Assembly (NCBI GenBank): GCA_010093605.1
Contig: MU004184.1
Location: forward strand, 2,017,615 to 2,081,614
Direction: 5' to 3'
Length of the DNA stretch: 64,000 nt
Origin: Lophium mytilinum
Lineage: Eukaryota > Ascomycota > Dothideomycetes > Mytilinidiales > Mytilinidiaceae
Shown: positions 51,940 through 61,358 of the stretch, in pieces
Position numbering within the stretch: position 1 is the first letter of the stretch
Layout: each line of letters starts with the position of its first letter
The notes under the pieces: model-generated
Told to the model about the DNA's origin: nothing
Seen by the model: only the letters and a program-made list of their open reading frames with translations
Database searches by the model: none
Position numbers and translations under genes: made by a program

Positions 51940-54900
51940 ATGACCATTGTATCCAGAGCAGACGCATGCGTCTACGTTGATAAAATCAGGGAAGGGAATG
52001 GTGGAATTTCCCGACAAGATCGAGAATTCTTGGAGCGAGAGAAGCCACAAGTACTTGTAGCACTGGAGAATTTGCAGCGAAGGCTAGGCGCTACAACGAA
52101 AGCGTAAGCCTACCTGCAACTGAAGTTTGCCTTTTCGGCTTCCACATATCTTCTACACTCTCAAGCTCGTTCAGGTGCTGACCTGCTACTCCGTCATAGA
52201 CTTGCTGCAGAGCTTTACGCAAAAGACACCCGCTTTGTATACGAGTTGATCCAAAATGCCGAAGACAACAGTTATAGAGTCGCAAATAATGAGTCTGAGC
52301 CCCCTTGGCTTCGGTTTGCCCTCGACCAGGACCGAATCGTGATCGATTCTAACGAGGATGGGTTCTCAGAAGCGAATATAAAGGCTATCTGCTCCATCGG
52401 CGAAAGTACGAAGACCTCTATTCAGGGCTATATCGGTGAGAAGGGCATCGGGTTCAAGTCTGTCTTCAAGGTTGCACGCAAAGTTCATGTGCAGTCCGGG
52501 TCCTACTCATTTGCTTTTGAGTACCAGCGCGATGGAAATGACAACGGTCTAGGAATGGTCACGCCAATGAATGAAGAGTACCTCGACATCCCAAATGGAG
52601 TTCGCACCCGGATAATCTTGTATCTTCTCACAACATGTGACAGAGATGCGTTGCGCAAGGAGTTCCTGGATCTTCCAGATACGTTGTTGCTATTTTTGAA
52701 GAAGCTGGAGAGGCTGTCGATCATGATTACCATTCCAGGTGAGCGCGACGTAGAGCGGAACTATTCATTATCAGAATCTGGAAACAAGGTGAGTATCCAC
52801 AAGAGTCTTCCTCAGTTGAATTCTACCTCGACACAAAATTACTGGACGACGAGACGCGAGGTTTCGAACATGCCAAACGATCACGCACGCAAGAACGTCT
52901 CAAAGGCTGAAGTAGTTCTGGCATTTCCTTTGGATGCAGACGATACTCCTGTTATCAAAAATCAGCACGTTTTCGCTTTCCTTCCTTTGCGGAAGGTTGG
53001 GTATAAGGTTGGTTACCTTGATTGATCTTGATGAGTAGAAAAAGAGCCCTAGCTAATGCGTTTTACCGTATTATAGTTCCTAATCCAATCCGACTTCATC
53101 ACTCAGACCAGCCGTGAAGATGTCATTAATTCTCCATGGAACAACCGCTTACTCGACGAGGTTACCGAAGCATTTTTATCAAGCGTAACCGACTTTTTAT
53201 ACCATCCAGTTCTCCGGCATTGCTGGGTACGTTTCATCCCAACCCGCCACATCGCCGACGATTTCTGGGGACGCCTTCAGACCAAGATATTCAAAGCAGT
53301 CTCGTCACGCAAACTATTCTTCGATCGTTACAATGACGAAGAAGGCCTAAAATTTGCCTATATGTTACGGATCGTTCCCGAGAAATTCAGAGATGAGGAA
53401 GGCGACCCACTACTTGCCGATTTCGAAAACGAAGAGCACACAGCCTACATGTCAGAGCAATATGACAAGACGTTGGATCTTCCTATTTTGAGAAAAATTG
53501 GCGCCGAAGATTTGTCGGACGGGGACTTTTTGGATAGACTTCAGCATGATCTCAATCTCTCAGATGTCACGCAGAGCCGCATGCGTTCCAAGCCATTGCC
53601 CGCTCAGTGGCATACCGACGTTGCAAATCTGCTTGTATTGATGATGAGGTACTCGAACTTAATTCCGAGAATTAAGATCCTCCCAATTGTGCCCCTCGAT
53701 ACGGGCAGATGGGCCAGCTCGCGGAATGCCAGTATATACTTCCCAACATCAGGCGGCATTGAAATCCCAGCGAACTTGGGCTTGGCCCTCATTGACTCGG
53801 GCGCGCTCCGTAACAGCAGCCGGATGACATTGTTTGGCAAGCTTGGGGTTACGGAGTGTGACCCATCCAGGGTCTTTCCATTGATAGAACAGTTTCATCG
53901 AAACCCCGTACTGCAATCGAGAGAAACCATCCCGCACATAAAGTTTATGTTCTGGCATCACACCAAATTACCTACTGAAGGAATCAAGATAATGCTGCTT
54001 GGTAACCTGGGCCTTTTCCCGACCGATGCCTTTGCCAGATGGACGTACAATCCTCGCTCCGAAGCTCCTTACTCCATGTCTAAAGTCTTTGGCGCATCAA
54101 TCCCGGACGTGTTAGACAACACAATAGTGAGATTTCTGAGCCCCATATATCACGAGGCACTTGAGCATCTTGATCGCCGGAACGATCAGACAGCCCTCGA
54201 CTGGCTTGCAAGGTTCCTAGAAATGAAGAACAACCCCCAGCTTCGTCAGAGATCCAACGCCCGGAAGGTCTCTTCGGAGCTCAAATATATCATGAACCAC
54301 CAGCCGCAGTTCCTACTACATGTGCTCGAGGCAAATTGGTATCAATACCAGCTTCGCTTGTGGGATAGACATGTGAAACCTACTAGAGTTCCAGTCCTTC
54401 ATTCAGATCAATTACAAAGCCTCGACAAGACGTATCTGCCTTTACCGAAACTCATGGCTATTGTTCTTCGTCTTGGCCTTGAGCAAGATTTTGGATTTCT
54501 CAAAGAGCTTGACGGTATTGCAGATTCTGCGGCAAGCAAATGGATGTTCTTGGAGCGCTTTGGCGTCGGGATGGAAGAAAACGTCTCGTTTTGGTTGGCA
54601 CTGTTGAAGCAAGCCAAGCACCAGGAAGCTGTACAAAGTGCAGTCGTCTTCGAGATATATACGAACTTGCAGAAGTTTGTCGGATCAAAAGATATTGAGG
54701 AAATCAGGTATGTTTTGTTCATTCTACTCCTTAAACGTCTTCTCGTTAACGGTTGCCAATCAGGACAGTATTCAATGAGGATGCTTATGTCTTCTTGCCT
54801 TCAGAAAGCTCTAATGAGACTCCGTCCTGGCGATTTGCTGAAGACTGTGTGTGGGACGGCCCGCAGTGGTTCACGTATAAGGCCAGCCTTACGAGCACCG

Positions 54901-57416
54901 AACAGTATCGGCAGCTTTACAGTCTCTTCCAAGTTACTTTAGGGGTCAGAGATGCCAACTGTGACGATTTCATGGCCTGTTTAGAGTCTTTTAAAAACTC
55001 TGAGACCGACATGTCGAGCGACGAGGAAGCGAAAGTTGTGCTTCTCTATCAACAGTTATACAAAGTGGCCATCGATAGTAACGAACTCGGTGTGAACGAG
55101 AAAATCAGGTACGTAGGAACTCTTTTTACGTGTGCACCATCTTCATAGAAATTACGGTGCTGGCTACCGTTTAAAGTGACGTCAAGAGCTTGCCAATGTG
55201 GAGAGGGAATCCCGTTGATCCGGGGTTTCCTCCCTAGAAAGGAATAGTATGAAAGCATGCGTCTAACCTCACCAGGATCGAGATTGAAGTGGAGTGCCTG
55301 GTATATAACTACCACAGTAGAACTTGGCATAACCCATCTTCTTGTATCTGGGCTGAAGACGAGATTCGATTACCCGGAAAGCTGTCAATTGCCACGATGT
55401 ACAAAACGCTAAAGCCTTTCTTTCTCGGCGTTCTTCGCATCACGAAACCAAGCTTGGAGATGCACATATCTGCTCTTAAAGAGAAGGCATCGACAAACCC
55501 GGACAAATATAGTATTTTTCGGGAGATACTAAACATATGTGCGTTCGACATACCGTTCAAAGCTTTGGAAAGTCTGCGCAACTGCAAATGTCTTCCGGTA
55601 AAGCTATCCTCTGGGACCACCGAGTGGTCGGATTGCTCCAAGGACTTCGCTATCGTAAATCGTCGCGACTATAGTCAAACATTCGCGGGTCGAATAAACG
55701 TCTTGGATTTCTCCCTTGAAGAGGTCCATTCTTTGAAGCCATTCCTCTCCGGGTTGGGGTTAGAGGAACGATTTTTGTCCAGAGCGGTCAGGGAAGAGAC
55801 CACCGTCCAAGGCGGTTCGAAGGACGAGCGGCTCACAGCTGACTTGAGAAAGAAGTCTTATGCGATCTGCCGGTGAGTCTTGAGCTACCTGAAGGTGAAG
55901 AAACGTGCTAACTTTATAGATATGCTGCTCATCTAGGAAGTAAGAGAGCCCACGAGGATCCGGTCTCCATGCATCAGACTCTTCAGAACATAGACGTCTA
56001 CGTCAGTAACGCAATCTCCAAATCTGTGTCCATTGACCAAAACGGCGCAACCGTTACGGTCCCGCAAGCCATAGCGTACTTTCATCTTGATCAAGTAGAA
56101 GGAAAACTCAACCTCTACGTCCCGCAAAGCAAGAATAACCAGCGACTGTGTCTATCGAGAGAGCTCCCGATCACCCTTCTCCAGCATTTCGGAGTTCCGA
56201 AAGACGCGAACGGGGCAGAGCTTGGGTCTATCATTACGGAGTCCAGCCTCTTTGTGATTGATGGGCTTCTAGAGCAAGCTGGTATCATCGAAGTGGAGGG
56301 AATAATGAGGCCGGAAGACGAAAGCGAAGACGAAGTAAGCTCACCGGGGACGGAAGATATAGCAAGGAGTCTTTTGTTAGCAAGAGATGCTTCTCAGGGT
56401 ATCGAAGCCCATGCACCACGTCTACCGGCCGCTATCAACACACCCGAAAATACTTCGCCGACGCAGGTCCTTGACCTGAATACTGGACCCAGAGCACCAA
56501 CACCATCTGGAATTGCAGGCACCCCAGGAAGTACTGCTCAGACACGAAGCTCTCGCCATGGCACTGAACCACAGGCACCACGTACTCCGCCGTCGCAGTC
56601 GAGCAGTACTCAGGAGTCCTATCCTACACCCAACTCATCACAGTTCGATAGGGCGCCTAGCCCTCCAGAGCGACCAGATCTTTACCAAGAATTGCTGAAT
56701 GCCGTGGTTCTCCAAGCAGAAAGTCTTCATCATCTACCGCAGAAAGGACAGACTATCCTGGCTCCAGTCCTCGGGCGCCTAGCAATCGGATTCGATACAT
56801 CCCTTGCCGTTCACTCATCCATTGTCGGCGAAAGAGAGTTCAAGATAGGCGCTGCCGGTGAACTATTTGTAAGTGCTTCTCGTCAATCCGCTGCCCTTTA
56901 TGTCAGTCAGATGTCAGTCATACTGAACTGAATCAGGTATTCGAATTCTTGAAAGGCCTTGCGCTCCCCAACTTTACCCTCAGGAACTGGCAAAGCACGA
57001 TCCGCCACCGAGTTGCTGTGCACGAGCGGTACCACGGCTTGTTGCGTTGGATCGGCTCGGAAACCGCAGATATTGTATACCTGGACCGTGAAAGTACTCT
57101 CACAAACCTGCTGATTGCAACGGGGTATCTGCAAGCTTCCACCTGGAGGCATAAGACGCCAGAATACTACATTGAGGTCAAAACAACAACCGGATTACTA
57201 GACACACCGTTCTATTGCAGTCAGGCACAGTACGATAGGATGGAGGATATGAAGTTTCTTGCGACTTTTTCGTCAGAAAAGGTGTACTTAGTGGCAAGAG
57301 TCTTCTCATTAGGAAGTTCTAGGATGGGTCTGAAGTTGTATATGGATCCGGCAGAAAAGCGAGAATTAGAGTTCAAAACGGACAAGTACTCTGTCACGCC
57401 TATATATACGTTCTAG
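51940..57416 (+). CDS. GHKL-ATPase / DUF3883 (NO VEIN-like) protein
   Basis: The model is join(51940..52103,52200..53007,53077..54707,54764..55108,55276..55872,55920..56868,56937..57416), 1657 residues; all phases close. A GHKL (Hsp90-like, sacsin-type) ATPase fold opens the protein: the N box ELIQNAEDN at about 68-76, then DSNEDGF and GEKGIGFKSVFKV. A long helical middle follows, with FLIQSDFITQTSRED as in related fungal proteins. A Pro/Ser-rich linker lies at about 1290-1420. The C-terminus is a DUF3883 domain with GAAGELFVFEFLK, W-x-S, ADIVYLD (Asp1543) and YIEVKTTTG (Glu and Lys of a PD-(D/E)xK-like core, about 1578-1580). It is related to plant NO VEIN. The ATP-dependent handling of a protein or nucleic acid substrate is inferred; the catalytic-looking residues are intact. 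Confidence 0.87.
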
Positions 57417-57460
57417 AATAGGCATGGGAAGATTGGGCCCCGATTCACGCTCCTAAGAAC

Positions 57461-58230
57461 GTGACATTGCGATTTTCAAATGATGAATAGGCTTGAAGGG
57501 TCTCAAATAGCTACCCACACGTGCAGGACGCTCTCAAAAGGCTTCCAAATTAGGCTGATGTGCAATAGGGAGCGATATCTCGACCTGAGCGGCAGGTGTT
57601 TAGTGTGAAGGCTCGTGAACATGACATCGTGAGTTCTAAAAGATGAGTAGGCATGAGGCGTCTCACACAGTTACCCGCACGTGCAAAACACTCCCGCCAG
57701 GCCTCCGATCTAGGTTGGTGTACAAAAGGGAGCGATATCTCGTTCTTGGCGGCAGGTGTGTAGTTTGAAGGCTCGTGAACATGACATCGTGATATTTGAA
57801 AGATGGTTAGGCCTGAGGGGTCTTACGCAGCTATTCACACGTGCAGTACGCTCCTCTTAGGCTTCCGATCTAGGTTGTTGTGCAAAAGGGAGTGAAATAC
57901 GGTCATCAGGGGCATGCCCCTGAATCACGTGCATGTGGACTTGACATCGTCAATTTCAAAAGCTGCATAGGTGTGGAGCCCTTCAAACGGTTACCTGTAT
58001 TGTCAAAGCATTCGCTGTAGAGGTATGAATGCCGCTCTTAGGCAAACAGAAGCCGGATCTTGTCAATAGGAGCAGGTGTTCAATTCACGGGTCCGCGGAC
58101 GTGACATCGTCAAATTCAAAAGCTGCATAGACTCGGAGCCTCTCAAACGTTCGCCTGTATAGCCAAATAACTCGCTACACACGCCTGAATTGGAGTTGCC
58201 TCTGATTTTGTTCCGAAGGCTGCCAGACAT
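57461..58230. repeat. tandem array with exact 160-bp period, about 4.7 copies
   Basis: The marker (A/G/T)TGACATCGT (first copy GTGACATTGC) recurs at 57461, 57621, 57781, 57941 and 58101, exactly 160 bases apart each time, although the units have diverged in sequence. Other shared blocks are CACACGTGCA or CGCACGTGCA in the first three units, AAAAGGGAGCGATATCTCG-like segments in the first three, and TTCAAAAGCTGCATAG in the last two. The fifth unit fades after about 100-130 bases. The array begins 45 bases after the stop of the ATPase gene. 160 is not a multiple of three, so the array is not a coding repeat. Confidence 0.9.
57906..57923. repeat. perfect 18-bp palindrome
   Basis: TCAGGGGCATGCCCCTGA is its own reverse complement. 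It lies at the end of the third 160-bp unit and is absent from the other units. It could be a dimeric protein site or a small cruciform; no function is shown. Confidence 0.85.
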
Positions 58231-58572
58231 CGCTCCGAATCACTTCGGCCCAGTCCCTATCATCCATCACGACACCTCACCACCATTCTTCCACCTTCCA
58301 CGCTAGGCTCCAACACTACACACCACCATATAGCCCCACCATCAGGGCCACAAAACCCTTCCTCCTACACCAATCTTTCCTTCCACAAGGGTCCTCCGGC
58401 TCGCTCCGAATCACTTCGGCCCGCTCCCTATCACCCATTGCGACACCTCACTACTATTCTTTCACCTTTCACGCTAGGCTCCAACATCAACCACCACTAT
58501 ATAACGCCGTCGCCTAGCCCGCCCAACCCTTCCTCCTACACCAATCTTTTCTCCTCCAAGGCTCCTCCAGTA
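58231..58572. repeat. 171-bp direct duplication
   Basis: Two head-to-tail copies, 58231-58401 and 58402-58572, each start with CGCTCCGAATCACTTCGGCC and share CCTCCTACACCAATCTT at 58361 and 58532. Each start contains the small inverted repeat CCGAA-tcac-TTCGG. The copies lie directly after the 160-bp array and upstream of the RRM gene. The unit is C-rich on the plus strand, as expected of a promoter or leader. Confidence 0.85.
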
Positions 58573-59054
58573 CCAAGGATCCGCCGGCCCACGCCAATTC
58601 CGCCCCTCCACAGCGCAGTACTACACCACTCACCGCCATTCCAACTCTATTTCTTAGAAGTGCTCGATTCTAAGGCAAAAGAAGGGTAGAACCGGCATCC
58701 CCGTGCGCGCTGCGCTGTCCCCAGAGCTGATATCCCGATATTCGGCAGCGGGGAACAGATCCCCGGTCACAGGTACAAATACCCCCCATCGCGCACATTT
58801 CTTCTTTTCTCTTCCACTCACCTCTGGAACCAGCAGCCTGAGCGCTTCAAACGACACCAGACTGCCTGCCTCTTTGACCAGCCTCCTGAACCCATTGAAG
58901 CCAGTCTGACGCCGGCATCTGCACGCCAAAGCCCCTATCACGACCTCCCGATTTTGGCTGCCCTGCTCGTGCCTTCTGGAGTGTCTCTTCAAATCCCGCC
59001 ATCTCGGTCATCCTTTTGACTGCCTCTTCCTCACCTTGAGGTACCCCTGGCACC

Positions 59055-60623
59055 ATGGGCCAGCTTCTCTCAACCGCCAATCCCGCGCCTGATTCGCAGG
59101 CTCCCCCTATCATCCCTTTGGCGGCTGCCCGATTCCCGCCTTCCCCTCCCTCTTCCACGGCCGGAGACCGTGAATCGTACGTCCGGATCGGTGAGCTTGG
59201 CGCCCTGGTAAAGGACCTTGAGGGACGCCTGGACGCCGCAGCCAAGGAGAATGCCGCCGTCCAGAAATACCTCCTCGGGCAATTGGTTGCCCAAACTGGC
59301 CTGATTTCAGCTCCTGTTCCTGATGTTTCTGCCCAGGACGCCAGATTGGAGGCCTGCTTGAAGAGAATTGGCGAGTTGGAAAAGGAGGTGGAGGCCTCCA
59401 AGCAGCGCCAAGAGGCTCGCCAAATCGCTGAGGATTTCATCTCATTTGAAGAGGAGGAGATTCTGGATGCTGAGGTTCTGACTCCTTCCCAAGGCCTTCA
59501 AATCGGACCTGTGGCGGTTGAGTTTGGCGAGGATAGGAAGGAGGCTGAGGAGCCCCTGGAGGTGGTGAAGGGCAAGGAAAAAGCCACTCCTGATCCGGCT
59601 GATTCGCAGCCTTCCCGCGTCAGCATCCCGCCGCACCTCCGATATCAGAGCGAGAAGAAGACGGTTTTGGACCCCCAGGACAGCCGTGCGAATGTCTCCA
59701 GAGGGCGCTCACCTGCTCCACGCCCTCGACCTGATCTGAAGGGTGCTGCCGATGTCAACCAGCCAGGGCCTTCAAATCGCGTCCAGACAGGTGCTGGTTT
59801 GACGGCCTCCAAATACGGTCCTGGTCCCCCCGGACCCCCTCGGAATGCTCCCACTGGCCCACGCATCCCAACTCAGAGCGCCTACTTCACCCACATCGAG
59901 CCCCCAGCTCCTGGGACTATTCACCGCACTGAGGACCTCCGCTACGCCCCAGAGGACGTCACAGGAACCCGCCGTTCGGTCCTGATCCTCGGCATTCCAC
60001 GCCAAGTTCGCCTCTATCAGGTCCTCCAGCTCGTCACCACGGGTGAACTCATCTCTGCGCGCCTCGCGAAGACCGGTACCATCACCGGCTTCGAAACCGC
60101 CTACCTTGTCTTCGCCGAGGAACGCGCTGCCGTGGAGCTCGCGCAGAACGGGCCGCTCGTCATCAAAGGCCGTCGTCTCACCGTGAGCCTCATCAACAGC
60201 CCTACCTGGCGCATGAGTAGGGAACTGCACGATGGGGTGGTAAACAAGGGATGGACGCGGTTCATTCGTATTGCGGACCTCCCGGCGGATTTCGAGCCGG
60301 CCAACCTGGAGCATCACCTGCGACTCCTAACGTGCGAGTGGCAGATCAACCCAGCGCTGCGCTATTGGAACATGGATGGCGATCTCTGGGTGGAGTTTGA
60401 GGGCGTCATGGAGGCGAAGGCGGCCGTGGAGCACTTTGCGCACTTGTTCAGGCAGGTGGGCTGCGCTGTGAGGTTCGGCAGGGACCCGAACATTTTTGAT
60501 GAGTCGGAGGACGGAGAGGATGAGAGTGAGTATGGAGATGAGTATGACGGAGATGGAGAGGAGACTGCTCAGGATGAACAGGCGGCTGCGGGTGCTGATG
60601 AGCGCCCCCTTATTGAGTTCTAG
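59055..60623 (+). CDS. RRM-fold protein with N-terminal coiled coil
   Basis: A single exon of 522 residues with an ATG in perfect CACCATGG context. A coiled coil covers about 35-130 (ELGALVKDLEGRLDAAAKENAAV; RIGELEKEVEASKQ). A Pro-rich linker with VSIPPHLRYQ follows. An RRM-like fold at about 305-380 reads RSVLILGIPRQV, ARLAKTGTITGFETAYLVF and GPLVIKGRRLTVSL. A second, weaker RRM-like segment at about 398-475 reads FIRIADLPADF and LWVEFEGVMEAKAAVEHF. The C-terminus is acidic (Glu/Asp/Tyr). RNA binding is the likely activity; aromatic RNP residues are poorly conserved, so protein-protein contacts are also possible. The gene is unusually GC-rich next to its repeat-filled flanks. I do not recognise a named orthologue. 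Confidence 0.75.
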   Translation: MGQLLSTANPAPDSQAPPIIPLAAARFPPSPPSSTAGDRESYVRIGELGALVKDLEGRLDAAAKENAAVQKYLLGQLVAQTGLISAPVPDVSAQDARLEACLKRIGELEKEVEASKQRQEARQIAEDFISFEEEEILDAEVLTPSQGLQIGPVAVEFGEDRKEAEEPLEVVKGKEKATPDPADSQPSRVSIPPHLRYQSEKKTVLDPQDSRANVSRGRSPAPRPRPDLKGAADVNQPGPSNRVQTGAGLTASKYGPGPPGPPRNAPTGPRIPTQSAYFTHIEPPAPGTIHRTEDLRYAPEDVTGTRRSVLILGIPRQVRLYQVLQLVTTGELISARLAKTGTITGFETAYLVFAEERAAVELAQNGPLVIKGRRLTVSLINSPTWRMSRELHDGVVNKGWTRFIRIADLPADFEPANLEHHLRLLTCEWQINPALRYWNMDGDLWVEFEGVMEAKAAVEHFAHLFRQVGCAVRFGRDPNIFDESEDGEDESEYGDEYDGDGEETAQDEQAAAGADERPLIEF

Positions 60624-60780
60624 GGATGGATCGTATGTGCGACTGACTGACTGGAGATCTTTTCTTACCTTATTGATACCCCTGGAGACTGGATTCTAAA
60701 AGTTGGGGCTATGCGATGATTTTTTTGATATTTGGCCTGAAATAGGCCCTATTATTCAGATAGGAAACCCCTGCATCAGA

Positions 60781-61358
60781 AATCAAACCATGAAATCTCA
60801 AGATTTGCCGCCTGCTTGCCACTGTCTGAGGTGCCCCCGTGGGTCATAAAAATCCGGAAAAGTCAGTTTTGATAAGCCCAAAAGCTCGCTGGGCCACCTC
60901 AGACGGCGTTAAACCACTGCGACTTCATGTTCAACCTACCCCCATAATCCCCTTGAGCCAAAATCAAACCATGATATACCATGATTTTCCACTTACTTGC
61001 CACCGTCTGAGGTGCCCCCATGGGTCATCAAAATCCAGAAAAGTCATTTTTGACAAGCCCAAAAGCTCGCTGGGCCACCTCAGACGGCGTCAAACCCACC
61101 GCAACACTAATACCTAAACATCACAATCCTAGGCTCCTCAGATCCAACTCCCCCAAAATCAAATCATGATACACCATGATTTTCCGTCTGCTTGCTACCG
61201 TCTGAGGTGCCCCCGTGGGTCATAAAAATCCAGAAAAGTCGGTTTTGGCAAGTCCAAAAGCTCGTCAGGGCACCTCAAACAGCGCCAAACCCACCCCAAA
61301 ACTAATACCTAAACGCCACAATCCCCGCCCTCTCCGGATCCAACTTCCCCAAAACCGT
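60781..61358. repeat. three tandem repeats carrying a gene tail and 12-bp inverted arms
   Basis: Copies start at 60781, 60962 and 61157 (spacing 181 and 195) with AATCAAA(C/T)CATGA. In copy 2 the arms CCGTCTGAGGTG (61003-61014) and CACCTCAGACGG (61076-61087) are a perfect 12-bp inverted repeat around about 61 bases; copies 1 and 3 have imperfect versions. The tail of copy 3 (from 61301) is the coding 3' end of the next gene, and the matching tail of copy 2 (61106-61160) is a non-coding duplicate of it. So the unit spans gene end plus flank. Confidence 0.85.

Noticed and set aside
57461-58230. CRISPR-like array
   Set aside because: The repeats are long, diverged and contiguous with no spacers, in a eukaryotic genome.
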